Shown piece by piece: positions 50,453 to 59,511 of a stretch of DNA of 64,000 nt. Origin of the DNA: Salipiger mucosus DSM 16094 (GTDB lineage Bacteria > Pseudomonadota > Alphaproteobacteria > Rhodobacterales > Rhodobacteraceae); assembly GCF_000442255.1 (NCBI RefSeq), contig NZ_KE557273.1, positions 152,002 through 216,001 on the forward strand, read 5' to 3'. Position numbers and translations under genes: made by a program. The notes below the pieces were generated by a model, which did no database searches, was not told the DNA's origin, and saw only the letters and a list, made by a program, of their open reading frames with translations. Every line of letters begins with the position of its first letter. The first letter of the stretch is position 1.

Positions 50453-51967
50453 ATGGAAACGCTTACCCTTCTCGCCGGCGGCTTCGCCGTCGCGCTGACG
50501 CCCCTCAACATCGGCCTGCTGCTCCTGGGCTGCTTCGCGGGCACGCTGATCGGCGCCATGCCGGGGCTGGGCCCCGTCAACGGCGTCGCCATCCTGATCC
50601 CGCTGACCTTCGCCTTCGGCTTCGACGCGACCTCGTCGCTGATCCTGCTCTCCTCGGTCTACTTCGGCTGCATGTACGGCGGGCGCATCAGCTCGATCCT
50701 TCTGAACATCCCCGGCGACGAGCCGGCGGTCATGACGACGCTCGACGGCTACCCGATGGCCCAGCAGGGCAAGGCCGCCGACGCGCTGGCGATCTCGGGC
50801 GTGGCGAGCTTCGTCGGCGCGACCGTCTCGGTCATCGGCCTGAGCCTCTTCGCGCCGCTGCTGGCGCGGATGGCGATCTATTTCGGGCCGGCGGACTACT
50901 TCGCGCTCTACATCCTGGCCTTCGTCACGATCGGGGGCATCGCGGGCGTGGACCCGCGCAAGACGCTGCTCTCGGCCATGATCGGTCTGATGATCGCCTC
51001 TGTCGGGATCGACCCGATCTCGGGGATCCCGCGTTTCACCTTCGGCAACTACCACCTCTACGACGGCGTCGATCCCATCGTCGCGCTCGTGGGCCTCTTC
51101 GCGATCTCCGAAATTCTCGTGCTGCTGGAAAAGAAGGCCGCCGACCGCACCGCGCCCATCGGTATAACAAGCTGGCTGCCGGATTTCCGGACCATCTGGA
51201 TGACGCGCTGGGCCGTCCTGCGCGGCTCGCTCGTGGGTTTCGTCTCGGGCGTGCTGCCGGGGGCAGGGGCCTCGCTGGGCTCGGTCATGTCCTACTCGGT
51301 CGAGAAGCAGGCCAGCGACAAGGACGGCACCTTCGGCAAGGGCGACCCGCGCGGCGTGGCCGCGCCCGAGGCAGGCAACAACGCGGCCTCCGGGGGCGCG
51401 CTGATCCCGATGCTCTCGCTGGGTGTGCCGGGCTCCGGCACCACGGCGGTGATGCTGGCGATGCTCATCTCGCTCAACGTCCAGCCCGGCCCGCTGCTCT
51501 TCGAGCGCCAGCCCGACCTCGTCTGGGGGCTCGTCGCCTCGCTCTACCTCGGCAACGTGGCGCTGCTGATCCTGAACCTGCCGATGATCGGTCTCTTCAG
51601 CCGGCTGATGATGGTGCCCACCTGGGCGCTCATGCCCATCGTGGCGGCGGTCAGCTTCGTCGGTGTCTTCTCGATCTCGAACTCGGTCTTCGATCTCGAG
51701 ATGATGATCTTCTTCGGCGTGCTGGGCTACCTGCTGCGCAAGCTCGACGTGAGCCTCGTGCCGCTGGTGCTGGGCCTGCTGCTGGGCGGCGACATGGAGC
51801 GCAACCTGCGCCGGGCGATGTCGATCTCGGACGGCGACTGGAGCGTGCTGATCGCGAGCCCGATCTCGATCGCGCTCTACGTGCTGACGGCAGTCTTCCT
51901 GTGCCTCTCCGTCTGGCTGACGATGCGCGATCACAAGCGGACGCAGTCGCGCGTCACCGAGGGCTAG
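50453..51967 (+). CDS. tctA: Tripartite tricarboxylate transporter large permease (TctA)
   Basis: 504 residues, about 11-12 transmembrane segments. TctA signatures include GAMPGLGPVNGVAILIPLTF and YGGRISSILLNIPGDEPAV, and the second repeat GALIPMLSLGVPGSGTTAVM. It drives cation-coupled uptake of the ligand delivered by TctC. Confidence 0.94.
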   Translation: METLTLLAGGFAVALTPLNIGLLLLGCFAGTLIGAMPGLGPVNGVAILIPLTFAFGFDATSSLILLSSVYFGCMYGGRISSILLNIPGDEPAVMTTLDGYPMAQQGKAADALAISGVASFVGATVSVIGLSLFAPLLARMAIYFGPADYFALYILAFVTIGGIAGVDPRKTLLSAMIGLMIASVGIDPISGIPRFTFGNYHLYDGVDPIVALVGLFAISEILVLLEKKAADRTAPIGITSWLPDFRTIWMTRWAVLRGSLVGFVSGVLPGAGASLGSVMSYSVEKQASDKDGTFGKGDPRGVAAPEAGNNAASGGALIPMLSLGVPGSGTTAVMLAMLISLNVQPGPLLFERQPDLVWGLVASLYLGNVALLILNLPMIGLFSRLMMVPTWALMPIVAAVSFVGVFSISNSVFDLEMMIFFGVLGYLLRKLDVSLVPLVLGLLLGGDMERNLRRAMSISDGDWSVLIASPISIALYVLTAVFLCLSVWLTMRDHKRTQSRVTEG

Positions 51968-51992
51968 GCGCCGTGCCCACCGGCCGCCGGGG

Positions 51993-52876
51993 ATGAGCTT
52001 CGACCTGCAGTCGCTCGAGCTGTTCCGCAGCATCGCGGAGACCGGCAGCATCGCCGGGGCGGCCGCGCGGCACGGCATCGCGCCCTCGGCAGTCAGCAAG
52101 CGCCTCGCGAGCCTCGAGGCCGAGGCCGCGACGGAGCTGGTGATCCGGCACCGCCGGGGGATCGAGCTGACCCCCGCGGGACGTCTCGTGCTGAAGCACG
52201 CCGAGACGCTGGCGAACCAGCTCGCGGGCCTGCAGTCCGAGCTGCGCGACCAGCGCAGCGGCGGCCGGGGGGTGATCCGCATGGCGGCCAATACCTCGGC
52301 GATCACCCAGTTCCTGCCCGAGGACCTGGCAGAGTTCGTGCTCTCGAACCCGGGCACCACCATCCGCATGGCCGAGCTCGAAAGCATCGAGATCATCGAG
52401 GCGGTGACCGTCGGGCCGGGTCGACCGTGGGGATCTTTTCGGGCCTGACGCAGGCGCGCGGCCTGCAGGTGCTGCCCTACAGGCGCGACACTCTCGTCGT
52501 CTGCGCGCCGAAGGGACACCGCCTGACCGCCCGCGACTCGGTGCGGCTGGGCGACCTCGAAGGCGAGAACTTCGTTGCCCTGCAGCGCAACAGCTCGCTG
52601 CAGGCCTTCGTCGACAAGCGCGCGCAGGACCTCGGGCTGACGATCCGTACCATGGTCGAGGTCAAGAGCTTCGACGGCGTGCGGCGCATGGTGCAGGCCC
52701 GGCTGGGCATCGCGATCCTGCCCTTCGGCGCGGTCGAAGGCTTCCTGGAGCAGGGCAGCGTCGACATGATTCCGATCGACGAACCCTGGGCCACGCGCGA
52801 GCTTCTGATCGCCGTGCGCGACCGCGAGGCGCTGCCGCCACAGACCGACGCGCTGCTGAAGACGCTGCAGGGCTGA
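51993..52876 (+). pseudogene. LysR-type regulator gene interrupted by two single-base insertions
   Basis: Frames 51993-52448 and 52427-52876 are the two parts of one LysR protein of about 293 residues. The N-terminal HTH is intact (GSIAGAAARHGIAPSAVSKRL). The effector domain resumes with VGIFSGLTQARGLQVLPY and runs to the end. Removing base 52410 and one C at 52425-52426 restores the family text (AVTSGRVDVGIFSG). With both bases kept, the frame ends at 52448. It follows tctA by 25 bases and is likely the regulator of the tct locus. Error or real loss cannot be told here. Confidence 0.82.
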
Positions 52877-52939
52877 GTGCCTGGCCGCGCGAGGCAATCG
52901 CCGATGCGGCCCGCGGATCTGTTCGAATGTGGGGGGGGA

Positions 52940-53015
52940 TGGTGGAGCCTAGGGGGATCGAACCCCTGACCTCCTGCATGCCATGCAGGCGCTCTCCCAG
53001 CTGAGCTAAGGCCCC
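52940..53015 (-). tRNA. tRNA-Ala (anticodon GGC)
   Basis: On the reverse strand a 76-base cloverleaf begins GGGGCCTTAGCTCAGCTGGG and ends GGCTCCACCA with the CCA encoded. The anticodon stem CCTGC/GCAGG holds the loop ATGGCAT, so the anticodon is GGC, reading GCC, the most frequent Ala codon in this DNA. The T arm has GGTTCGATCC. Acceptor pairing is complete apart from a G-T pair. Confidence 0.96.
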
Positions 53016-53117
53016 GTAGTGTGTCGCCGTGTCCGGCGTCGTGCGCGCTGATCTACGCAAAGCCGCAGGCGGGTTCAAGCGAAAAAATCGCCGCCTGCGG
53101 TGGAAATCCGGAGGGCC

Positions 53118-53441
53118 TCAGCTCTCCTCGTCCTCGTTCGACACATCGGCGATGTCGTCGAGCGAAACGTTGTCGTCGTCCTCGTCCTCGAGCACGTCGT
53201 CGTCGTCGAGTTCGACCTCGACATCGTCTTCCATGAGGTCCGACTCCTGCGAGTCGTCCTTCTTGTTCGCGGCACGGCGGGCGCCGTCGGCGGAGTCGGG
53301 TGCAAGCATCGTGCGCTTGCCGGTATCCAGTTGCAGGACCTCGCCCGTGTAGGGACTGACGATCGGGTCCTTGTTCAGGTCATAGAAGCGCTTGCCGGTG
53401 GTCGGGCACACGCGCTTCGTGCCCCATTCTTCCTTGGGCAT
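53118..53441 (-). CDS. TIGR02300 (FYDLN acid) family protein
   Basis: 107 residues. The N-terminus MPKEEWGTKRVCPTTGKRFY leads to the name-giving FYDLNKDPIVSPYTG. The second half is extremely acidic, made of runs of Asp and Glu (from about residue 62 to the end). The family occurs in alphaproteobacteria and has no known function. The region before the acid tail has one Cys only, so a zinc ribbon is unlikely. Confidence 0.88.
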   Translation of the reverse strand: MPKEEWGTKRVCPTTGKRFYDLNKDPIVSPYTGEVLQLDTGKRTMLAPDSADGARRAANKKDDSQESDLMEDDVEVELDDDDVLEDEDDDNVSLDDIADVSNEDEES

Positions 53442-53547
53442 GGGTGGTCCCCTTCAGCTTGTCCGGTCTGGTGACAATCCGCGCCCTCTGCCATAACAGG
53501 GGACCGGTGTCAAAAGCTTTGACTCGTCATCCGTTCGAGGCCTGCAT

Positions 53548-54240
53548 ATGGGGCAGATCACGCTTCCTGGCAACCCGCCGATCGCCGTCACGCTGCGCCG
53601 CTCCACGCGGGCGCGGCGCCTGTCGTTGCGGCTGAGCCAGATCGACGGCCGGGTCACCCTGACGCTGCCCCGGCGGGTGCCCGAGCGCGAGGCCCTGGGC
53701 TTCCTGCAGGAAAAGGAAGCCTGGCTGCGCGGCCACCTCGATGCCCGCGAGGAGGACGTGCCCGTGCTGCCCGGCGCGGTCCTGCCGGTCGAGGGCCAGC
53801 CGCGCGAGTTGCGCCCCGGCGCCGGGCGGGCGGTGCGGCTGACGCCCGAGGCTCTGGAGGTGCCCGGCGCGGCCGGGCGGGTGCCCGCGCGTGTCAGGGG
53901 CTGGCTGAGGGCGCTGGCGCGGGAACGGCTGGCCGAGGCCTCGGACCGTCATGCGGCGGCGCTGGGACGCCCGTATAGCCGGATCACGCTGCGCGACACG
54001 CGCTCGCGCTGGGGATCCTGTACATCAGATGGGGCGCTCATGTACTCGTGGCGACTGATCCTCGCCCCGCCCGCGGTGCTCGACTACGTCGCTGCGCACG
54101 AAGTGGCGCACCTGGCCGAGATGAACCATTCGCCGCGCTTCTGGGCGGTGGTCGAGCAGCTCTACGGCGACTGGCGGGCGCCGCGCCGCTGGCTGCGGGA
54201 CGAGGGCGCCGGGCTCCACCGCTACCGTTTCGACGATTGA
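53548..54240 (+). CDS. YgjP/M48-like metallopeptidase (DUF45)
   Basis: 230 residues from ATG 53548 (MGQITLPGNPPIAVTLRR). The zinc site is HEVAHLAEMNHSPRFW (H-E-x-x-H with a further His), typical of the YgjP-like/DUF45 family. TRSRWGSCTSDGALMYSWRL precedes it, another family mark. No signal peptide, so it is cytoplasmic. The substrate is unknown; some family members sit with restriction-modification genes, but not here. Confidence 0.88.
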   Translation: MGQITLPGNPPIAVTLRRSTRARRLSLRLSQIDGRVTLTLPRRVPEREALGFLQEKEAWLRGHLDAREEDVPVLPGAVLPVEGQPRELRPGAGRAVRLTPEALEVPGAAGRVPARVRGWLRALARERLAEASDRHAAALGRPYSRITLRDTRSRWGSCTSDGALMYSWRLILAPPAVLDYVAAHEVAHLAEMNHSPRFWAVVEQLYGDWRAPRRWLRDEGAGLHRYRFDD

Positions 54241-54272
54241 CCAGGCCCGGATTCGTGATCACAGTCCCGCCG

Positions 54273-54923
54273 ATGACCCCGACACCGCGCCCCTCCGAGA
54301 TCGTCAGCGCCGCGCATGAACGCGTCTACCGCGGCTTGCGCGCCCGCGTCATGCTGGGCCAGATCGCCCCGGGCGAGGCGCTGACCCTGCGCGGCATCGG
54401 CCGCGAGTTCGAGGTCTCGATGACCCCCGCGCGCGAGGCGGTGCGCCGGCTGGTGGCCGAGGGGGCGCTGTCGATGTCCTCCTCGGGCCGGGTCCAGACG
54501 CCGGAGCTGTCGAACGAGCGGATCGAGGAGCTGGCGGCGCTGCGTGCGCTGCTCGAGGTCGAGCTGGCCTCGCGCGCCCTGCCACGCGCGCACATGGCGC
54601 TGATCGACCGGCTGCAGACGATCAACGCGACGATTTCGGACGTGGTGCTGAACCGCGATGCGGTGGGCTACATCCGCAGCAACCTCGAGTTTCACCGCAC
54701 GCTCTACCTGCGGGCGCAGGCGCCGGCGATGCTGGCCATGGCGGAGACGGTCTGGCTGCAGCTGGGGCCCACCATGCGTGCGCTCTACGGCCGGCTGCGC
54801 CGCACGGAGGCGCCACAGTTCCACCGGCTGATCATCGCGGCGCTCAAGGCCGGCGACGAGCCCGGCCTGCGGCTGGCGGTGCGCTCTGACGTGACGCAGG
54901 GGCTCAAGCTGCTGGTGAGCTGA
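54273..54923 (+). CDS. GntR family regulator, FCD type
   Basis: 216 residues from ATG 54273 (MTPTPRPSEIVSAAHER); GTG 54255 is an alternative. Winged helix with ALTLRGIGREFEVSMTPARE and AVRRLVAEGAL, then an all-helical FCD domain with a likely metal His set (SNLEFHRTLYL and the FHRLIIAALKAGD stretch). FCD regulators sense small acids. It stands between the peptidase gene and a convergent LysR gene, so the target is not evident. Confidence 0.86.
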   Translation: MTPTPRPSEIVSAAHERVYRGLRARVMLGQIAPGEALTLRGIGREFEVSMTPAREAVRRLVAEGALSMSSSGRVQTPELSNERIEELAALRALLEVELASRALPRAHMALIDRLQTINATISDVVLNRDAVGYIRSNLEFHRTLYLRAQAPAMLAMAETVWLQLGPTMRALYGRLRRTEAPQFHRLIIAALKAGDEPGLRLAVRSDVTQGLKLLVS

Positions 54924-54927
54924 GTCG

Positions 54928-55905
54928 CTACTGCGCGGCCCGCAGGACCATGTCGTCCTGCGCGAGGCCCTCGCTCTCATGCAGGATCGTCTCGAAGAGC
55001 CAGTCGCGGAAGGCGACGATCACGGGGTCGTTGCTGCGCGCCTCCTCGTAGGCGACGGAATAGATCGTGCGCGTCGGCGATTCGAGGTCGAAGGGCATCA
55101 CGAGGTCGCCGCGCTCCAGCGCGGTGAGCATCATCGCCTTGTAGGCCAGCCCGACGCCCAGCCCGTTCTCGGCCGCGCTCATGGTCAGTTCGCAATGCGC
55201 GAAGACGGGCCCGCCCGGCGGGCCGTCGGAGGCCTGCCCGGTGCGCGGGGCGCCCACGCGGGGGCAATCCTCCGCGCGGTCGACGAGGCCGAACCACTCC
55301 TCCCAGCCGTCGGCGACCTCGTCGCGGATCAGTGTCTTGCGCAGCAGGTCCTCGGGGCGGCGGATGTCGGGGTTGGCGTCAAGATAGGCCTGGCTGCAGA
55401 CCGGCACCCGGGTCGAGGACATGAAGGGATCGACGATGACGCCCTCGACCGGGTCGTCGCCCCAGTGGATCACGAGATCCAGAGCCCCGCCGCGGAACTC
55501 GGTCGGCGGCATGCCGGTCTCGATCGAGACCTCGACGTCGGGGTAGTCGGCGAGGAAGCGGTGCAGCCGCGGCATCAGCCAGCGCTTGGAGAAGCCCTCG
55601 GTCGACTTGATCCGCAGCCGGCCGGAAAAGGTCTCGCCCGCGGCCGCGCGGGTCGAGGCGTCGAGCATGTCGAGCAGCGGGGTGAGTTGCGAGAGGTAGC
55701 TGCGCCCCTGGTCCGTGAGTGCCGTCTGGCGGACGCCCCGCACGAAGAGCGTACGGTCGAGGTAGGTCTCCAGGACACGAACCTGGTGGCTGATCGCGGA
55801 GGGCGTCACGCAAAGCTCTTCGGCGGCGTCCTTGAAGCTGCCGAGGCGCGCGGCAGATTCGAAGGCGCGCAGGGCGGGGAAGGGGGGCAACTTGCGCTGG
55901 TGCAT
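54928..55905 (-). CDS. LysR family regulator, GcvA-like
   Basis: 325 residues from ATG 55905 (MHQRKLPPFPALRAFESAAR), with AAAGGA before it. HTH: GSFKDAAEELCVTPSAISHQV. The start LPPFPALRAFE-type sequence and the effector domain (DLVIHWGDDP) are typical of the GcvA/AmpR group. It is divergent from the cupin gene with 103 bases between, so the cupin gene is a candidate target. Confidence 0.87.
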   Translation of the reverse strand: MHQRKLPPFPALRAFESAARLGSFKDAAEELCVTPSAISHQVRVLETYLDRTLFVRGVRQTALTDQGRSYLSQLTPLLDMLDASTRAAAGETFSGRLRIKSTEGFSKRWLMPRLHRFLADYPDVEVSIETGMPPTEFRGGALDLVIHWGDDPVEGVIVDPFMSSTRVPVCSQAYLDANPDIRRPEDLLRKTLIRDEVADGWEEWFGLVDRAEDCPRVGAPRTGQASDGPPGGPVFAHCELTMSAAENGLGVGLAYKAMMLTALERGDLVMPFDLESPTRTIYSVAYEEARSNDPVIVAFRDWLFETILHESEGLAQDDMVLRAAQ

Positions 55906-56008
55906 GGATGAATTCCTTTCACCCGCCGGCAAAATGGTTTCGTTTGTCCGTCACAATGCCCCAAGCCTACCCTGATTTTGCAAATCCTCAAAATCGGGAG
56001 ATTTCCAG

Positions 56009-56428
56009 ATGTCCTTTTCCATTCGTTCCCTCGCCCCCGCGTTCTTCGGCCTGGCCGGGCTGGCCGCCGGTTTCGCCTTTGCAGAGATGTCCGGCCCGAC
56101 CGAGCACAAGGGCCTCGCCGTCGAAGCCCTGGGCAAGCTCGAGGAGGGCATGATCGCGCGTCAGACCGGGCTGGACGGCTACATGATGCAATTGCGGGCC
56201 ATCACCATCGAACCCGGCGGCCAGATCGCGCAGCATTCGCACGAGAACCGGCCCGGGCTGGTCAAGGTGATCTCGGGCGAATGGGTCGAGGGCAAGCCCG
56301 ACGGCGAGACGAGCTATGCCGAGGGCGACATGGGCATCCTCGAGGACGGGGACACCATGCACTGGTTCTACAATCGCGGCGACGTTCCGGCGACGGCCAT
56401 CGTCTGTGACCTGAACCCGACGGGCTGA
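56009..56428 (+). CDS. Exported cupin-domain protein
   Basis: 139 residues. N-terminal hydrophobic segment (about 7-26, [19 protein letters not shown]), either signal peptide or anchor. The cupin motifs are complete: [19 protein letters not shown] (His pair and Glu-like position) and [12 protein letters not shown] (second His). A metal-binding single cupin outside the cytoplasm is predicted; the ligand is unknown. Its 3' end overlaps the present accA frame on the other strand, probably because of a frameshift in accA. Confidence 0.82.
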   Translation: MSFSIRSLAPAFFGLAGLAAGFAFAEMSGPTEHKGLAVEALGKLEEGMIARQTGLDGYMMQLRAITIEPGGQIAQHSHENRPGLVKVISGEWVEGKPDGETSYAEGDMGILEDGDTMHWFYNRGDVPATAIVCDLNPTG

Positions 56429-57399
56429 GCCCTCAGGCCCGCCACGGCCCTTGGACGCCCGAGGGCGAGGTACTTGTCGCGACGCGCCTTGACCAGTGCC
56501 TTGGGCTTCTTGCCTTCCATCTCGCCCAGCATGGCGGAAATGGCGGCGCCCACGCTGGCGATCGTGCTGTCGCGGTCGCGGTGCGCCCCGCCCAGCGGCT
56601 CGGGCACGACGCGGTCGGCCACGCCCAGCTTCAGCAGGTCCTGCGCGGTGAGGCGCAGGGCCTCGGCCGCCTCGCGCATCTTCTCGGCGTCCTTCCAGAG
56701 GATCGAGGCGCAGCCCTCGGGCGAGATCACCGAGTAGACCGAGTGTTCCAGCATCGCGATGCGGTTCGCGGTGGCAAAGGCCACGGCGCCGCCCGAGCCG
56801 CCCTCGCCGATGATGACCGAGACCAGCGGCACGCCGATCTGCAGGCACTTCTCGGTCGAGCGGGCGATGGCCTCGGACTGGCCGCGCTCCTCGGCCCCCT
56901 TGCCGGGGTAGGCGCCGGGCGTGTCCACGAGCGTGATGACCGGCAGGCCGAAGCGGTCGGCCATGTCCATCAGCCGGATCGCCTTGCGGTAGCCCTCGGG
57001 GCGGGCCATGCCGAAGTTGCGCTCGATGCGGCTCTGGGTATCGTTGCCCTTCTCGTGGCCGATCACCATGACCGGCTGATCGTCGAAGCGCGCCAGCCCG
57101 CCCATCACGGCGTGGTCGTCGGCAAAGCCGCGATCGCCCGCCAGCGGGGTGTACTCGGTGAAAAGCGCCTCGATGTAGTCCTTGCAGTGCGGCCGGTCGG
57201 GGTGCCGGGCGACCTGGCACTTCCGCCAGGGCGTGAGCTTGCCGTAGAGGTCGCGCAGCAGCGCGTCGGCCTTGCGGTCGAGCGCGGCGGCCTCGTCCTC
57301 GACCTTCATCTCCTCGTTCTTTTCCGCCATGGCGCGCAGTTCCGAGGCCTTGCCTTCGATTTCTGCCAGCGGTTTTTCGAAGTCGAGGTAATGCGTCAT
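56368..57399 (-). CDS. accA: Acetyl-CoA carboxylase carboxyltransferase subunit alpha
   Basis: 343 residues as read, from ATG 57399 ([21 protein letters not shown]). AccA marks include the region [39 protein letters not shown] and [13 protein letters not shown]. It transfers the carboxyl group from biotin to acetyl-CoA with AccD, starting fatty acid synthesis. The last about 20 residues are odd: they read backwards through the cupin gene. Dropping one C at 56438-56440 would end the protein at 56433 (GRPRAVAA), giving 321 residues, close to the family's usual 320, and remove the overlap. Confidence 0.93.
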   Translation of the reverse strand: MTHYLDFEKPLAEIEGKASELRAMAEKNEEMKVEDEAAALDRKADALLRDLYGKLTPWRKCQVARHPDRPHCKDYIEALFTEYTPLAGDRGFADDHAVMGGLARFDDQPVMVIGHEKGNDTQSRIERNFGMARPEGYRKAIRLMDMADRFGLPVITLVDTPGAYPGKGAEERGQSEAIARSTEKCLQIGVPLVSVIIGEGGSGGAVAFATANRIAMLEHSVYSVISPEGCASILWKDAEKMREAAEALRLTAQDLLKLGVADRVVPEPLGGAHRDRDSTIASVGAAISAMLGEMEGKKPKALVKARRDKYLALGRPRAVAGLRAQPVGFRSQTMAVAGTSPRL

Positions 57400-57513
57400 C
57401 GCCCGGGTATCCTGTTGCACGGCGCCTATATGGAGACAGTGGCGGCGCGATGCAACAAAGCAAGGGCGCCGGGGCGGGAAGATGCCGTGCGTTTCGGTGG
57501 CCCGCGGGCCGCG

Positions 57514-58107
57514 TCAGCCCAGCATCACCGCCGCCAGGGAGGCGACCAGCAGGCCCGCCATCACCCAGTTGAAGATCCGCAGGTTGCGCGGGCTTGCCAG
57601 CACCCGGCGCAGGCCGCGGCCCATGACCGTCCAGGTGGTGGTCGAGAGGACGGACATCGCGACGTAGGTGCCCGCGACCCAGAGGATCGCACCAAGGTCG
57701 CGGCCGGCGGCGTAGAGCGTGATCGCCCCCAGCGCCATGGACCAGGCCTTGGGGTTCACCCACTGGAAGGCGGCCGCCTGCAGGAAGGTGAGAGGGCGCC
57801 CGGCCGCGCCATCCTCGCCCGGGGCGGCGGCATGGGCGATCTTCCAGGCCAGCCACAGCATGTAGACCACCGAAACGGCCGTCAGCACCTGCCGGGCCAG
57901 GGGCCAGGCCTCGAAGAGCTGCATCACGCCCAGGCCGACCATCACGACCATCGCCGGGAAGCCCAGGCCGATGCCCATCATGTGCGGGATGGAGCGGCGC
58001 AGGCCGAAGTTGGCGCCCGAGGCCATGAGCATCAGGTTGTTCGGCCCCGGCGTGATGACCGAGACGAGGGCGAAGGCCGCCAGCGCGAGGAAGAGATCGG
58101 GTGTCAT
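57514..58107 (-). CDS. LysE/RhtB family amino acid exporter
   Basis: 197 residues from ATG 58107 (MTPDLFLALAAFALVSVITPG). Six hydrophobic segments; ITPGPNNLMLMASGANFG is the LysE/RhtB signature. Exports amino acids or derivatives such as homoserine lactones. It is divergent from an Lrp-type regulator gene 72 bases away, the usual regulator-exporter arrangement. Confidence 0.9.
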   Translation of the reverse strand: MTPDLFLALAAFALVSVITPGPNNLMLMASGANFGLRRSIPHMMGIGLGFPAMVVMVGLGVMQLFEAWPLARQVLTAVSVVYMLWLAWKIAHAAAPGEDGAAGRPLTFLQAAAFQWVNPKAWSMALGAITLYAAGRDLGAILWVAGTYVAMSVLSTTTWTVMGRGLRRVLASPRNLRIFNWVMAGLLVASLAAVMLG

Positions 58108-58179
58108 GGCGCAATATGACACCCATATCCGCGGCTCCGGATTGCGTTTTGCTGCGTGGTATGCGCAATTTCGCAATCA

Positions 58180-58632
58180 ATGAGCGACATGGATGATATT
58201 GACCGCAAGATATTGCGCGCTCTTTCGGGCGACGGGCGGATGAGCAACCTCGCCTTGGCCGAGCGGGTGGGCCTCTCGCCCTCGGCCTGCCTGCGGCGGG
58301 TCGCGGCGCTGGAGCGGTCGGGCGTCATTCGCGGTTATCGCGCGGTGGTCAGCGGCGAGAAGACCGGCACCGGCTTTGTCGCCTACGTCACCGTGGGGCT
58401 GAACAGCCACACCAAGGCCGCGCAGGAACTCTTCGAGGCGGCCATGCGACGCGCCCCCGAGGTGCGCGAGTGCCACAACATCACCGGCAACGTCGAGTAC
58501 CTGCTGCGGATCGAGGTCGCCGACCTGCGCGCCTACAAGGAGTTCCACACCGAGGTCTTGGGCACCTTGCCTCAGGTGAATGCGATCACCTCCTTCGTCG
58601 TGATGGGATCGCCCAAGGACGAGCGCGCCTGA
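58180..58632 (+). CDS. Lrp/AsnC family regulator
   Basis: 150 residues from ATG 58180; ATG 58189 is possible too. HTH near the start (IDRKILRALSGDGRMSNLAL, then AERVGLSPSACLRRV) and a C-terminal RAM effector domain (HNITGNVEYLLRIEVADL). It probably senses an amino acid and controls the divergent LysE-type exporter gene. Confidence 0.9.
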   Translation: MSDMDDIDRKILRALSGDGRMSNLALAERVGLSPSACLRRVAALERSGVIRGYRAVVSGEKTGTGFVAYVTVGLNSHTKAAQELFEAAMRRAPEVRECHNITGNVEYLLRIEVADLRAYKEFHTEVLGTLPQVNAITSFVVMGSPKDERA

Positions 58633-58700
58633 CGTGACGGAACACCGCAACTGTTGTTTGCGTTTTGCCGTCAGTTTCCGACCTTGGGAAAGGCAGGGCG

Positions 58701-58901
58701 ATGCCCGACAAGCCAACCGAACGAGACAGTCACGACGTGCGTGCCGGACCCGGCGACGCGGGAGCACAAGACCGGCCTGTGCACCGGCCCGAGACGCCGA
58801 GCGACCGGCAGCGCGGCAGGAGCGCGACCCGGCTTCTGGTCGGTCTCGTGATCGGCGGGTGCCTGGCGGCGCTGGTCTTCTACCTTGCTGCCTGGCTCTA
58901 G
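58701..58901 (+). CDS. Small single-span membrane protein
   Basis: 66 residues from ATG 58701, with AAGGCAGGG just before. A hydrophilic, charged N-terminal half (PTERDSHDVRAGPGDAGAQD) is followed by one hydrophobic helix at the C-terminus (LLVGLVIGGCLAALVFYLAA), so it looks like a tail-anchored protein. No family recognised. It ends 7 bases from the stop of the convergent exoD-like gene. Confidence 0.5.
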   Translation: MPDKPTERDSHDVRAGPGDAGAQDRPVHRPETPSDRQRGRSATRLLVGLVIGGCLAALVFYLAAWL

Positions 58902-58908
58902 TCGGCGG

Positions 58909-59511
58909 TCAGACCGCGCCGAGCGCGAAGAAGGGCAACATGGCGGCGCTCAGCACGGCAATGCTGCCGATCAGCGCGAACAGCCCGTCTCGCGCGAGCA
59001 GTGCGGTGGAAAAGAGCAGCACCGCCGCGCCCAGCACCGACGATGAAAAGGGGACCAGTTCGAGGAAGGGCATGGCGAGGCCGCAAAGCATGCAGAGCAG
59101 GTAGAGCCAGGCGCGCATCGGCGGCCGCACCATGAAGCGCAGTCGGCTGCGGGTCTTGTTGTCCAGCCAGTCGGTGAACTTGCGCAGCTTGGTGACGGCA
59201 GCCCGGGCGCGGGCGCCGTCGATGCGGCGGTCCATGATGAAGGCCGGTAGCCATATGTGGCGGCGTGCCAGCAGGAGTTGCAGCGCGATGAAGGCGATCG
59301 TCAGGCCGCAGATCGAGGAGAACAGCGGAATGCCGGACAGCGGCGAGACCACCAGCAGCGCGGGGACCATCATCACGGGGAGGAACGAGGAATCGCCGAA
59401 GCTTTTCAGAAGGTCGCGCGGGGTCACCGTGTCGCCGTGCGCGGCTTCGTCCAAACGGTCAACGATTTCTCCGACCGGCCGTCGCGGGCCGTCCGATGCT
59501 GTGGTCGTCAT
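58909..59511 (-). CDS. ExoD family exopolysaccharide-synthesis membrane protein
   Basis: 200 residues from ATG 59511 (MTTTASDGPRRPVGEIVDRL). Features are TPRDLLKSFGDSSFLPVMMV, PLSGIPLFSSICGLTIAFIA and about four hydrophobic segments in the C-terminal half. ExoD is linked to exopolysaccharide and alkali tolerance in Rhizobium; its biochemical role is unknown. Confidence 0.85.
   Translation of the reverse strand: MTTTASDGPRRPVGEIVDRLDEAAHGDTVTPRDLLKSFGDSSFLPVMMVPALLVVSPLSGIPLFSSICGLTIAFIALQLLLARRHIWLPAFIMDRRIDGARARAAVTKLRKFTDWLDNKTRSRLRFMVRPPMRAWLYLLCMLCGLAMPFLELVPFSSSVLGAAVLLFSTALLARDGLFALIGSIAVLSAAMLPFFALGAV

Noticed and set aside
50102..52897. 931-codon reverse frame opposite tctB, tctA and lysR
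   Set aside because: It is opposite recognised genes and its composition is that of a shadow frame (Arg/His/Gln/Glu-rich).
53118..53310. Asp/Glu-coding simple repeat as a microsatellite
   Set aside because: It is the acidic tail of a conserved TIGR02300 protein, with mixed codons rather than a perfect repeat.
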